A DNA stretch of 64,000 nucleotides, from positions 176,494 to 240,493 of the forward strand of contig JAPPGK010000056.1 in the NCBI GenBank assembly GCA_028821405.1. The letters run 5' to 3'. Positions within the stretch are counted from its first letter, which is position 1. Each line of letters begins with the position of its first letter. Positions 8,438 through 17,427 of the stretch are shown here, one piece after another. The notes under the pieces are model-generated. The model worked only from the letters and a program-made list of their open reading frames with translations. It was not told where the DNA came from and searched no databases. Position numbers and translations under genes: made by a program. Source of the stretch: Gammaproteobacteria bacterium (GTDB taxonomy: Bacteria > Pseudomonadota > Gammaproteobacteria > Pseudomonadales > Azotimanducaceae).

Positions 8438-9736
8438 ATGCTCGACCTCGACCACCGCTTTGGGCTGTCCGAACGCGGCTCCGATTTCCGCACGGAACTG
8501 CGCGCAGGATTGACGACCTTTCTGACGATGGCCTACGTCGCCTTCGTCAACCCGCAGATCCTCGCGGATGCGGGCATGCCGTTCGACGCCGTCTTTGTCG
8601 CGACCTGTCTGGCGGCGGCGTTCAGTACGCTCATCATGGGTCTGTACGCCAACTACCCCGTGGCGCTTGCCCCTGGCATGGGTCTCAATGCCTTCTTCAG
8701 CTACGTCGTCGTGCTCGAGTTGGGCCATCCGTGGGAGGTGGCGCTCGGTGCGGTCTTTGTCGCCGGGCTCCTCTTCGTCATGCTGAGCCTAACGCCCGTG
8801 CGGCGCTGGATCATCGATGCGATCCCGTTTGGGTTGAAGATGGGGATCAGCGCCGGCATCGGCCTGTTCCTCGGCATCCTCGCCCTGAAGAACGCTGGCA
8901 TCATCACCGCGAGCCCTGCCACGTTGGTGACCTCCGGCGATCTCGTTGAGGCAGCGCCGATTCTCGCGACGCTGGGGTTCTGCCTGATCGTGGCACTGTC
9001 GGCGCGCCGAATTCCCGGCGCAACCATCATCGGCGTGCTCGGTGTCACCGCCGTGGGGATCGGCATAGGCGTCTCGGAATGGCAAGGCCTAGTCGCGATG
9101 CCGCCCGATCCCACGCCGACCCTGCTCGCGCTCGACATCGCCGGCGCCCTCCAGGTCGGGATGATCAGCGTCATCCTGACCTTCCTCATCGTCGACCTTT
9201 TCGACACCACGGGCACGCTGATCGGCGTCGCGAAGCAGGCGAACCTGCTCGACGCCGAGGGAAAGCTGCCGCGGATCAAAAAGGCCGTGATCGCGGACTC
9301 CGCCGGAACCGTCGCCGGTGCCATGCTCGGCACGTCGCCGGTCACGAGCTACATCGAGAGCGGGGCGGGCACGAGCGCCGGAGGGCGTACAGGGATCACG
9401 GCCGTCGTCGTGGCGATACTGTTCCTCGCGTGCCTTTTCTTCGCGCCCTTGGCGCAGTCGATTCCCGCCTACGCGACGGCGCCGGCGATTCTCTATGTCG
9501 CCTGTCTGATGGCGAGGGCGCTGGCGGATATCGACTGGCCCGAGATCACCGAATCGGCACCGGCCGTAGTGACGGCCATGGCCATTCCGTTGACGTTCTC
9601 GATCGCCGACGGCATCGGCATCGGGTTCGTGACCTACGTTGCGGTCAAGCTCCTCGCGGGTCGCTTCCGCGAATGCTCGCCTGCCATGATCGGCGTCGCC
9701 CTGCTCTTTGCCGCGAAGTTTGGGTTCCTTGGTTGA
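8438..9736 (+). CDS. NCS2 family purine permease (AzgA/PbuG-like)
   Basis: Inner-membrane transporter of 432 residues with about 12-14 hydrophobic helices. It matches the AzgA-like adenine/guanine/hypoxanthine branch: FRTELRAGLTTFLTMAYVAFVNP at the start, PGMGLNAFFSY, the substrate-region LFDTTGTLIGVAKQANL, and GTSPVTSYIESGAGTSAGGRTG. ATG at 8438 opens directly with the conserved MLDLDHRFGLS; longer upstream frames add non-conserved residues. No purine-degradation genes are adjacent, so it probably works alone in nucleobase salvage. Confidence 0.92.
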   Translation: MLDLDHRFGLSERGSDFRTELRAGLTTFLTMAYVAFVNPQILADAGMPFDAVFVATCLAAAFSTLIMGLYANYPVALAPGMGLNAFFSYVVVLELGHPWEVALGAVFVAGLLFVMLSLTPVRRWIIDAIPFGLKMGISAGIGLFLGILALKNAGIITASPATLVTSGDLVEAAPILATLGFCLIVALSARRIPGATIIGVLGVTAVGIGIGVSEWQGLVAMPPDPTPTLLALDIAGALQVGMISVILTFLIVDLFDTTGTLIGVAKQANLLDAEGKLPRIKKAVIADSAGTVAGAMLGTSPVTSYIESGAGTSAGGRTGITAVVVAILFLACLFFAPLAQSIPAYATAPAILYVACLMARALADIDWPEITESAPAVVTAMAIPLTFSIADGIGIGFVTYVAVKLLAGRFRECSPAMIGVALLFAAKFGFLG

Positions 9737-9819
9737 CATCGCTCGTGCGTGCCGAGCGATGACCGAACGTGGCGAGAGCTTGCTAATCTAGGGTTCCGAC
9801 GCCCGACCATGTGAAGCCC

Positions 9820-10740
9820 ATGGCTGAACTACCCGAACCGACCGCCGATCTCGACGTCGCCAAGCGCCACATGGACGAATATGGCTACTGCTTGCTGAAG
9901 GATGCGCTGGGTCGGAATCTGGTCGATGCATTGTACTCGCGCGTGCTGGAGCAACTCGAGGCGGAAGTGCAGCTCGGCAAGAACAACGTGTTGCCGGACA
10001 AGAAGCAACTCGTCCGGTTCCTGCTCAACAAGGGGCAGGTGTTCCGCGACATCGTCTCCCACGAGAGCGTGCACGACGTTGTCCGCCACGTACTGGGACA
10101 GGAGTACCTGCTCTCCGCATACCATGCGCACATCGCGCACCCGGGCACCTCGACGGCGTTCCACACCGACCAGTTCTGGATGCCGCCGCCGACCAACGAG
10201 AGGAAGCAGACGCTCCTGAAACCCGGGTCCGTCACGCGGGCCGGCAATCGCGGCCACCACGTTGGCGGCGAGAAAGCGATGGCGCCCACGACGATTGCGC
10301 CGGCGGTGGTCTGCAACACCATGTGGATGCTGGACGATTTCACAGCCGAGAACGGTGCGACGCTGGTCGTTCCCGGTAGCCACTTGAGCGGCCGGCAACC
10401 CGATCACGACCTGGATTCGAGCGCCAACTGGGTTCCCGCGACGGCGCCCGCCGGTACCGTGCTGGCGCTCGAAGGGCGCGTCTGGCACTCCACCGGCGTG
10501 AATAACACCAACCGCTACCGGACCGGCCTGACCATCAACTTCTGTGCGCCCCAGTTCCGACAGCAGGAGAACTTCCTCCTGGGCACGCTTCCGCAAGTCG
10601 TGGAAGAAGCGTCGCCGGAGTTGCTGGCCCTAATGGGATTCAAGGCGTGGCAGGGTTACGGCGGCTACGAGAACCACGGGCAATGGGTCAAGCGGGGCGA
10701 GTACGCATTGGGCGAGTTGGTACCGGAACAGGAAACATGA
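9820..10740 (+). CDS. Phytanoyl-CoA dioxygenase (PhyH) family protein
   Basis: Second PhyH-like Fe(II)/2-oxoglutarate oxygenase, 306 residues, cytoplasmic. Iron ligands are H115-T-D117 in STAFHTDQFW and H223 in VWHSTGVNNT, with arginine 232 or 234 for the co-substrate; VPGSHLSG is present. An insertion around residues 125-160 is rich in Gly, Arg and His. ATG 9820 is chosen; a GTG at 9811 adds three residues. The stop codon overlaps the SDR start in an ATGA junction, so the two products are translationally coupled and probably act in sequence (hydroxylation, then oxidation of the alcohol). Substrate unknown. Confidence 0.9.
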   Translation: MAELPEPTADLDVAKRHMDEYGYCLLKDALGRNLVDALYSRVLEQLEAEVQLGKNNVLPDKKQLVRFLLNKGQVFRDIVSHESVHDVVRHVLGQEYLLSAYHAHIAHPGTSTAFHTDQFWMPPPTNERKQTLLKPGSVTRAGNRGHHVGGEKAMAPTTIAPAVVCNTMWMLDDFTAENGATLVVPGSHLSGRQPDHDLDSSANWVPATAPAGTVLALEGRVWHSTGVNNTNRYRTGLTINFCAPQFRQQENFLLGTLPQVVEEASPELLALMGFKAWQGYGGYENHGQWVKRGEYALGELVPEQET

Positions 10741-11507
10741 CCGAGTTGAATGGAAAGATCGCGGTTGTCACGGGCGCCAGCCGGGGCATCGGGGAAGCCA
10801 GCGCCCGTGCCCTGGATGACGCGGGCGCACGGGTGGTTCTCACCGGTCGCACGGTGTCCGACCTCGAACGGGTCGCTGCGGACCTCGCCAACAACCCGGT
10901 CATCCTGGAAGCCGACCTCGCACCGCCCAGGGCGGGCACGGACCTCGCCGAACGGGTTCTTGCGGTCGTGGAGGGCGTCGACATCCTGGTGAACAACGCC
11001 GGCATCCCGATGCGCCGCAAACCCGAGGAGTTGACCGAGGAGGACTTCGATCTCGTGTTCTCCATCAACGTCCGCTCGCTGCTGATGCTGACCTTGGGGC
11101 TCGGGCCGTCCATGATCGAGCGCGGTGGCGGATCGGTCATCAACATCTCTTCCATCGCCAGCCTGCGCGGTCCGCTGGGACGGGTCGCCTACGCGGGCAC
11201 GAAGGGAGCGGTCGATGCCATGACCCGCGCGCTTGCCACCGACTGGGGATCCCACGGGATCCGCGTCAATTCGCTCTGCCCGGGATTGATCGCCACGGCC
11301 ATCTGGGAGTCGGATCGGCAGAACATACCGGGTCTGATCGAGCGGCTCGAAGACAACATCGCCCTCAAACGCTGGGGCTACGGGGACGACGTGGCCGATG
11401 TCGTGCTGTTCTTCGCGAGCGACGCGTCGCGCTATGTGACGGGGGAGGTCGTCGCCGTGGACGGCGGAATGGCTAGGGTCGGCGCGGCACCGCGTCGGCG
11501 GGACTGA
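10737..11507 (+). CDS. Short-chain dehydrogenase/reductase (SDR, classical)
   Basis: NAD(P)-dependent oxidoreductase of 256 residues. It shows TGASRGIG at 12-19 (cofactor loop), NNAG at 86-89, the catalytic serine S139 in NISSIAS, and Y152xxxK156 (AYAGTKGAV). The C-terminal VTGEVVAVDGGM is the usual SDR ending. It overlaps the PhyH gene by four bases, and its 3' end overlaps the convergent retropepsin-like gene by 35 bases. The coupling suggests that it oxidises or reduces the product of the dioxygenase; the actual substrate is not deducible. Confidence 0.93.
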   Translation: MTELNGKIAVVTGASRGIGEASARALDDAGARVVLTGRTVSDLERVAADLANNPVILEADLAPPRAGTDLAERVLAVVEGVDILVNNAGIPMRRKPEELTEEDFDLVFSINVRSLLMLTLGLGPSMIERGGGSVINISSIASLRGPLGRVAYAGTKGAVDAMTRALATDWGSHGIRVNSLCPGLIATAIWESDRQNIPGLIERLEDNIALKRWGYGDDVADVVLFFASDASRYVTGEVVAVDGGMARVGAAPRRRD

Positions 11508-11889
11508 GCCAACAGTGCGGGTGGCAACGCTTCAGCAGCACTGCGGGCAGGCGCTTCAATCGTTCCTCGCGGGGGTCCACCTCGAATCCACCGGATTCCA
11601 GCGCGGTCACCCCCAAGAGCGGCTCTGCGCCCTCGTCGCCATACACGACCGTACCGCCGACGCGTTCACCCTCGAATTCGATCTCGGCGACGGTAATCTC
11701 CAGAGATAGCGTTCGCCCATCGGCAAGCGTGTACTCGCGGTGGCCGCGGGGCGTGAGGCCAATCGCTTCCAGATGGGTTCTCGGCACAAGCGAGTCGAAT
11801 GCGCCGGTGTCGACCAGGAAGGGGCCGGTCCAAGTCCTTTCCGGCTCGGCCGGATTCCGTATCGTCACGTCAACGTAGGTTGCGCCCAT
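11473..11889 (-). CDS. Retropepsin-like aspartic protease-fold protein
   Basis: Small protein of 138 residues with the single-domain aspartyl protease signature FLVDTGAFDSLVP (D27-T-G-A30) and a LLGVTALESGGFEVDP segment matching the second half of the fold. It follows the pattern of short bacterial clan AA proteases that act as dimers. The start is ATG 11889 (MGATYVDVTIRN); upstream codons are not conserved in character. The last 35 bases overlap the convergent SDR gene. Its role is unknown; some relatives accompany toxin or regulatory modules, but no partner is visible here. Confidence 0.8.
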   Translation of the reverse strand: MGATYVDVTIRNPAEPERTWTGPFLVDTGAFDSLVPRTHLEAIGLTPRGHREYTLADGRTLSLEITVAEIEFEGERVGGTVVYGDEGAEPLLGVTALESGGFEVDPREERLKRLPAVLLKRCHPHCWLSPADAVPRRP

Positions 11890-11970
11890 GGTTGTCACCT
11901 TCCGGTATGGGCTGACTGCACAGGCGTTGAACCGTAGCACAACCCCGGATTCAACCGGGGGACTGCGTTG

Positions 11971-12348
11971 TCATCGACGGTGCCGGCGTGCCTCGGCGTG
12001 GGACGTTTCAATCATCGGCAGGGCAAGGTCGCGGATGTCTTTGGCCGGCGTCGGGTCGATGGCCTTGCGGTCACGAAGGCGTTCACCTTGATGCTCGCAG
12101 GCATAGAAGAAGACGTACTCGCCTCTGCCACGGTCCCGCGCCTCGCGTTTCGACCAGACCAACTCGTATGACTTGCCTAGGGCTTCGCAGTGGTCCTTCG
12201 CGACGAGGCCGGCGGACGCCTCGGCGACCTCGATGCCGGGGCCGATGACGTCGTAGCCGATCCGGACCACGGCCCGGTCCCCGCTGGCGTCGGCCGGCGT
12301 TGCCGACGGCGCCATGGCACATCCCGTCGCCAAGGCCATCGAGGCCAA
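11971..12348 (-). CDS. Small predicted lipoprotein, unknown function
   Basis: About 125 residues. The N-terminus LASMALATGCAMAP is a clear lipobox with a modified cysteine at about position 10, so the product is probably an anchored periplasmic or outer-membrane protein. The mature part contains two further cysteines (DHCEALGK and FYACEHQG) that could form a disulfide. Start is uncertain: TTG 12348 or ATG 12339. It begins immediately after the stop of the STN-containing receptor and is read in the same direction, so it is probably the last gene of the fec-like operon. No family recognised. Confidence 0.6.
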   Translation of the reverse strand: MASMALATGCAMAPSATPADASGDRAVVRIGYDVIGPGIEVAEASAGLVAKDHCEALGKSYELVWSKREARDRGRGEYVFFYACEHQGERLRDRKAIDPTPAKDIRDLALPMIETSHAEARRHRR

Positions 12349-12350
12349 GA

Positions 12351-15300
12351 CTAGATTTTTAGGCGAACACCGAATTGAAAGCGCCGACCGGCGTTGATCG
12401 CACTCGAATAGTGCTTCTGCGTGCCGGTTCCCAGCAGGTTGTAGTAGTACACGTTTTCGTCGGCAAGGTTGATCGCTTCCAGCGAGAACGAGAGTTTCTC
12501 CGTCGGCGAATAGTTGAACGATGCGTCGAACTGCTCGTAGGACTCGACGAAATACGGGTGGCCCGAGAAGCCGCCCTGGATGTCGTCGAGGAAATCGTCG
12601 CGGAAGTTGTAGGAAACCCGCGCACTCAGCGGGCCCTTCTCATAGAACAACGTGAAGTTGATCGTGTTCTCGGAGAGCCCCGGGATGCTATACGAGGCGC
12701 CGGTCTTTTCGTTCTCGAAGTCCGACCCCGAATCGATGTACGTGAAGTTGGCGATCACGCCCAGGCCATCGAACGGCGTCGGCAGAAGATCCGCAAACGA
12801 CCGCTGAAACACCAGTTCGATCCCCGTCATGCTTGATTCGCCCGTGTTCAACGGCAGGAAGGCCGTCAGGACCAGGGGATTGCCCGTCTCGGGATCGATT
12901 ACCCCGGGGAACGGGGTCGGGACGATATCCGGTTGAACGAAGGCTTCAATGGTCTTCGCAAAGAGGCCCACCGAGGCAATCGAGTAGTCCGCGAAATACC
13001 ATTCCAGCGCCAGGTCGAACTGCACCGCCGTGGTCGGATCGAGCTTGCCGTTGCCGCCGCGCATGGTGCGGGGCCTTGCCTGAACACTCAGGCGCGGGTT
13101 CAGGTCGAGGTATCGGGGGCGACTCAGCACTTTCGCCACCGAAGCCCTGACGACGACTTCGTCGTTGGGATCGAATCGCAGGTTCAGCGAAGGCAGGACC
13201 TCGGTGTATTCGTGGCGGATGTTCACGTATTCGCCTTGGGAAAGAAGCACTTCGGGACTTGACGGGTCGGAATAGTCGATGCCGATGGGTTGGGTAATCT
13301 CCCCAACGGACCCGGTGCTGTTGTCCACGTAGCGAACGCCAAAGTTGCCGGAATACGGCGCGGTGCCGAATTCGCCGCTGAACGTGACCATGGCGTAGAC
13401 CGCGTTGCCGTCGTCGTCGTGATTGAGGTCTTCGTTGAAGCGTCCCGACGTGAATTCGTCGAGGGACCTACCCGTTCCGGTGTTGAATCCACCCCCGGCA
13501 CGAATGTCGTCCGGCCTCGTGACGAAGGTCTCCTGAAGCGCGTCGAAATTCGGGTTGAGCACAGGAGACGGAAAGTCGATGCCCAGAGCGCTCAGGAAAT
13601 CCGACTCCGCGGGGAACGGGCTGGCACCGCCGAAGTCAGAGATCGGCTGGTCGATGAACGCCCGGCTGTTCAGGTACCTTGCCCGGTCCCGGCGGGACTG
13701 CCGGTACGTCCTGACGCCCATCTGGACCGCGTCCAGCCAGTTCCCGTCGATCACGTAGGTCGCGTCGGCCCTGAACTGGGTGATCCGGTCGTCGACCCGG
13801 TGCTTCTGGATCGACTGCTTCACAACGCGCCAGTGGTTGACGTCGGTCAACGGGGAGGTCGACGACAGCGACGGCAGCTTGCCCGAGCCGTTCTTGTGGT
13901 AGGTCATCTGGGTGCGGGTATTGCGCATGAGGGCATCCCGGTTCGTGATCGGCGCCTCGGTGTCGGAGACCGTCAAGTCGAGGTTGAGCGAAACGCTTTC
14001 CGTGGCCTGGAACTGGAAGTTGACGCCGTAGTTCACGGCATCATTGTCGACCTCCTCGGTGGCGTGCTGCATGAACGCGCCCGCACCGGAGGTGGAGATC
14101 ATCGTGAAGATACCGGTGCCGTTGTCATCCGCGAGGGTTGCCGCGGTGATCCACGGGTGTCCTTGGGCGAGGCGGAACGATCGCCAGTAGTCCACCTCGT
14201 CGCTGGCGTTCTTGGTGTATAGCGCCTCGAAGGTCAGATCGACGCGGTCGGATGGCTGGAATTGCAGGGACGAGGAAACGTTCAGCCTGTCTCGGTCCGT
14301 CAAATGCAGCTCGCCGAGCAGTTGGCTCGGATAGTAGCCCCTCCCCACGTCCACGCCGTCGATGGTCACGGTTCTGGGATCGCCGAGAAACCCGTACTGG
14401 TGGAAGGAGTCCGACCGAAAGTTCCGGTTGTCCCATTGCGCCGACACCATCAATCCGAACGCATCGCTCAACACGTCGCTGACGAGGGCGAAGACCCCGG
14501 GTGCCGTGTCGTGGGCCAACTCGTTGATCGTGGCGTCCATGGCGAGCACGACATGCCGCTCGCCCAAGTCGAAGGGTTTGTGGGGCTGGATGTCGATGAA
14601 ACCACCCAGCCCGCCCTCGACGTGATCGGCCCGTGGCGACTTGTGGATTTCCACGGCCTGCACCAGTCCGGACTGGAAGGCGTGGAAGCCGATGGCGCGG
14701 GATTTCGTATTCGTCGCGCCTCTGCCGTCGTGGCTTCCCGGCGCGACATTGGATGCCGCGACGCGCCCGCCAATGGTCGTTTGTACGAACTGGGGGCCTA
14801 GGCCGCGGATGCTCACAAACGCCCCCTCGCCGCTCTTGCGGTCGATCGCGACCCCGCTCACGCGTTGCAGGGATTCGGCGAGATTCTGCGCCGGAAAGGC
14901 CCCGATGTCCTCGGCGGTAATCGCGTCCATGAAGTGATCGGCGTTCTTCTTCCGGTCAAGGGACTGGCGCAGGCTGGCCCGAATGCCGACGACGAAGATC
15001 TCTTCGATCCTTCCCGAGGTCGTGACGCTCGTTTCGCCCGACGACTCCCGGTTCCCCCTCAACACCGAGGCAACGCCCGCAGCAACGCGCCGCATCACGT
15101 TCCTGGGCTCGTCTCCCGACCTGCCGGCCCCCTCGCCGGTCGTCACGCGGATTTCGTTTCCGACCAGGATGGTGTCCAGATCGTTGATCCGATAGCCCAA
15201 CCCGGTATTGGCCAGCAACTGCTCGAGCGCCGCCATCGGGTGATAGCTGCCGGAGACCTCGGCGGTCGACTTGCCTGCAATCTCGTCTTCGACGAACAGG

Positions 15301-15491
15301 ATTTCCTTGCCGCTCTGCAGCGCGAACTCGTTGAGCGCGCTGCCCAAGTCCTGTGCCTCGATGTGGAACCGGACGGTACCCTTCGTATCGGCAGCCTCGT
15401 CGGCATCCGCCGCGGCGGCTGCAACAGACCCAGCCACCAGCAACGCCACCGATGCATGGAGCACGGTTCTGATTCCGACAGCTGCGACCAC
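12351..15491 (-). CDS. TonB-dependent receptor with N-terminal STN signalling domain (FecA-type)
   Basis: Outer-membrane receptor of 1046 residues. A signal peptide (to about residue 28) is followed by a secretin/TonB N-terminal domain at about 40-115 (FHIEAQDLGSALNEFALQSG, then LLANTGLGYRINDLDTILV). This domain contacts FecR-type anti-sigma factors. The plug has FVSIRGLGPQFVQTTIGGR and HKSPRADHVEGGLGGF, and the barrel ends in FGVRLKI. It lies downstream of fecR- and fecI-like genes, consistent with ligand-sensing autoregulation. It is strikingly similar to the divergent receptor at 17428-20211 across plug and barrel. The ligand is unknown; the family includes receptors for carbohydrates as well as siderophores. 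Confidence 0.93.
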   Translation of the reverse strand: MVAAVGIRTVLHASVALLVAGSVAAAAADADEAADTKGTVRFHIEAQDLGSALNEFALQSGKEILFVEDEIAGKSTAEVSGSYHPMAALEQLLANTGLGYRINDLDTILVGNEIRVTTGEGAGRSGDEPRNVMRRVAAGVASVLRGNRESSGETSVTTSGRIEEIFVVGIRASLRQSLDRKKNADHFMDAITAEDIGAFPAQNLAESLQRVSGVAIDRKSGEGAFVSIRGLGPQFVQTTIGGRVAASNVAPGSHDGRGATNTKSRAIGFHAFQSGLVQAVEIHKSPRADHVEGGLGGFIDIQPHKPFDLGERHVVLAMDATINELAHDTAPGVFALVSDVLSDAFGLMVSAQWDNRNFRSDSFHQYGFLGDPRTVTIDGVDVGRGYYPSQLLGELHLTDRDRLNVSSSLQFQPSDRVDLTFEALYTKNASDEVDYWRSFRLAQGHPWITAATLADDNGTGIFTMISTSGAGAFMQHATEEVDNDAVNYGVNFQFQATESVSLNLDLTVSDTEAPITNRDALMRNTRTQMTYHKNGSGKLPSLSSTSPLTDVNHWRVVKQSIQKHRVDDRITQFRADATYVIDGNWLDAVQMGVRTYRQSRRDRARYLNSRAFIDQPISDFGGASPFPAESDFLSALGIDFPSPVLNPNFDALQETFVTRPDDIRAGGGFNTGTGRSLDEFTSGRFNEDLNHDDDGNAVYAMVTFSGEFGTAPYSGNFGVRYVDNSTGSVGEITQPIGIDYSDPSSPEVLLSQGEYVNIRHEYTEVLPSLNLRFDPNDEVVVRASVAKVLSRPRYLDLNPRLSVQARPRTMRGGNGKLDPTTAVQFDLALEWYFADYSIASVGLFAKTIEAFVQPDIVPTPFPGVIDPETGNPLVLTAFLPLNTGESSMTGIELVFQRSFADLLPTPFDGLGVIANFTYIDSGSDFENEKTGASYSIPGLSENTINFTLFYEKGPLSARVSYNFRDDFLDDIQGGFSGHPYFVESYEQFDASFNYSPTEKLSFSLEAINLADENVYYYNLLGTGTQKHYSSAINAGRRFQFGVRLKI

Positions 15492-15528
15492 CTGCGCTCT
15501 ACCCCTGACGCCGCGCCGAACGCTGCCG

Positions 15529-16638
15529 TTAGTCTAGCGGCTGGGCAGAACCTTGCCTGTCGGACGCCTCGTCAACCCAGACCAGGGCGATTTGGTCGGG
15601 ACCAAGGCGATGGGCCTCGACGGGATAGAGTTCCTCCACCGCTCGGAGGAACGAATCGGTACTGCCGGCCTTGAAGACCCCGCCAATCTGGATTCCATCG
15701 AGTCGTTCATCGTCGTCGAGGACGAGCTTCCTCGTGCTGTAGCGATTGATTTCATCAATCACATCCCGCAACGGATCGTCCCGAAACACAAGCTGGCCTG
15801 TGCGCCAGCCAGCGACCTGCTCCACGTCCACGGTAACCACCCTAGGGGGTTCGTTCCGCCTCGCAATCAGTCGCTCACCGGCGTTGAGCACTGTCCCACC
15901 CGAAGCCGCAACGCCGGCGGCATTCCGCGTCGGCGCGAGTGCCGTAGCGCCCTGGGTCGCCTCGTCCACGGCGACGCGACCTTCCAGCAGCGTCACCAGA
16001 ACGCCGAGTTCGGCGTCGATCCGCACGTCGAAGGCCGTGCCCATCGCCACGATACGCCGACCGAGGGCGAGCACTTCGAACGGACGCGGATCCTTCGCCA
16101 CCTCGAAGTGAGCCTGTCCGCGCACCAGCACCAGTCGCCGCACTTCGGAGTTCTCGGCAAAACGCACTTCGACCACCGTGTCGGTATTCAACGTCACCGA
16201 CGAGTCATCCGACAAGCCAACGGTGGAGCGCTCGCCAACGGCCGTCTCGAACATGCTCTCGGCGAGATGCAGTTGTCGATTGGCTTGGGCGTCGGTGGGG
16301 TTTGGCGGGTACAGCAGCACACCCAGGATCAGCGCACAGGCGGCTGCGAGCCCAATCCCCGCATAGCGGCGCAACGGCATCGGGGACTTACCCGTTTCCC
16401 TGAACACGCGCTCGCCAAGTCCGGTCAATTCGGGGCCGCCAAGGTGCTGATCGACGGCCGCCAATGCCCGTCGCGCACTTGAATACGCCTCGGCGTGCGA
16501 CGAGTGCGCGGCGCGCCACTTCTCGAACGCCGCCCGATCAGCCGGCGCGCAGCCCGGGGAGTCGAGCCGCATGACCCAGTACGCGGCCGCTTCCCCCACC
16601 GAACCCGCTGGTGGGCTGTGCAGACGAACCCGTTTCAT
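15529..16638 (-). CDS. FecR family anti-sigma/sigma-regulator
   Basis: Single-pass inner-membrane regulator of 369 residues. The N-terminal cytoplasmic DUF4880-like part (AAAYWVMRLDSPG, then FEKWRAAHSSHAEAY) contacts the ECF sigma factor. A transmembrane helix sits near 96-112 (GIGLAAACALILGVLLY). The periplasmic FecR domain has the hallmark LSDDSSVTLNTDT, GQAHFEVAKDPRPFEV and VTLLEGRVAV. It lies one base after the sigma gene and 37 bases before the receptor, forming a fecI-fecR-fecA order. It should relay receptor occupancy to the sigma factor. Confidence 0.93.
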   Translation of the reverse strand: MKRVRLHSPPAGSVGEAAAYWVMRLDSPGCAPADRAAFEKWRAAHSSHAEAYSSARRALAAVDQHLGGPELTGLGERVFRETGKSPMPLRRYAGIGLAAACALILGVLLYPPNPTDAQANRQLHLAESMFETAVGERSTVGLSDDSSVTLNTDTVVEVRFAENSEVRRLVLVRGQAHFEVAKDPRPFEVLALGRRIVAMGTAFDVRIDAELGVLVTLLEGRVAVDEATQGATALAPTRNAAGVAASGGTVLNAGERLIARRNEPPRVVTVDVEQVAGWRTGQLVFRDDPLRDVIDEINRYSTRKLVLDDDERLDGIQIGGVFKAGSTDSFLRAVEELYPVEAHRLGPDQIALVWVDEASDRQGSAQPLD

Positions 16639-16639
16639 C

Positions 16640-17185
16640 TCATCGTCCGCCCAGGCTCGCTGCGAGATGGGCGATCGCCCTGATCATGTGTTTCTCCACC
16701 GCGCTCACCGAGACACCCAATCTTCTCGCGACGCTCTTCTGTCTAATACCTTCGACGCGACAGAGCACAAAAACCTGACGCGTACGCTCCGGCAACTCGG
16801 CAAGTGCCCGAAGTACCGCATCGACCGACTCGATGCCCTCGACCTCGTCGGGTGGACCGTGTTCCGCCCACAAGTGGCCCTCGGTGAATGGCTCGTGCCC
16901 GTCTTCGGCGCGCGTTTCCTTCTTGCGCAGATAGTCCCGCCAAACGTTCGTGGCCGTGCGCATCAGGTACGCTTCCGGCTGGCCGATGCTGTCCCAATCG
17001 CCGCGAACGGCCAGACGCAACAACACGTCCTGAACAAGATCCTCGACATCGGCGGGCTGACGTGCGCGCTTCCCGAAAAAGCGCTTGAGCGCTGGACGAT
17101 ACTCCCGCGCCAGCACGGCAAACCGTTCGGCACCGTCCGGCGCGAGGTCAGGTTGCGTCCGGATCATCAGACGTCCGTTTCCCAA
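16640..17185 (-). CDS. ECF RNA polymerase sigma factor, FecI-like
   Basis: Sigma factor of 181 residues with only regions 2 and 4. Region 2 shows DVEDLVQDVLLRLA and AYLMRTATNVWRDYLRKK; region 4 shows LPERTRQVFVLCRVEGI followed by the helix-turn-helix VARRLGVSVSAVEKHMIRAI. The start is M1 or the in-frame M7. The stop is one base from the fecR-like start, so translation is coupled. The likely targets are this receptor operon and perhaps the divergent paralogous receptor. It is the only DNA-binding transcription protein recognised in the window. Confidence 0.94.
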   Translation of the reverse strand: MGNGRLMIRTQPDLAPDGAERFAVLAREYRPALKRFFGKRARQPADVEDLVQDVLLRLAVRGDWDSIGQPEAYLMRTATNVWRDYLRKKETRAEDGHEPFTEGHLWAEHGPPDEVEGIESVDAVLRALAELPERTRQVFVLCRVEGIRQKSVARRLGVSVSAVEKHMIRAIAHLAASLGGR

Positions 17186-17427
17186 ACGCGGCCATCATAG
17201 GGCCCATGCAGCATACGGGCAATCCGGGCGCCCAAGGGCTGATCGGGCGGGGGCGCGCTACGGGCACGCTAGCCCCGCCCCTGCGGACCCCGGCGAATGC
17301 CTGTAGATCACAGGTGAGGGAACCGCCGTCCTCTACGTCTAGCCTACACGGGGGATGGTATCCCAACCAACGCCGTGCCCGGATCAACCGGGCCATTGGA
17401 ACGTCGCCGTAGAAGGGGAACGACAGC
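17186..17427. promoter_or_regulatory. Divergent intergenic region between fecI-like and receptor genes
   Basis: About 240 bases separate the two divergent transcription units. It must contain promoters for the sigma operon and the paralogous receptor. A GC-rich stretch at about 17218-17290 resembles the dispersed repeat weakly (GGGCGCCCAAGGGC and GCCCCGCCCCTGCGG). No unambiguous -35/-10 pair could be assigned by eye. Confidence 0.4.
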
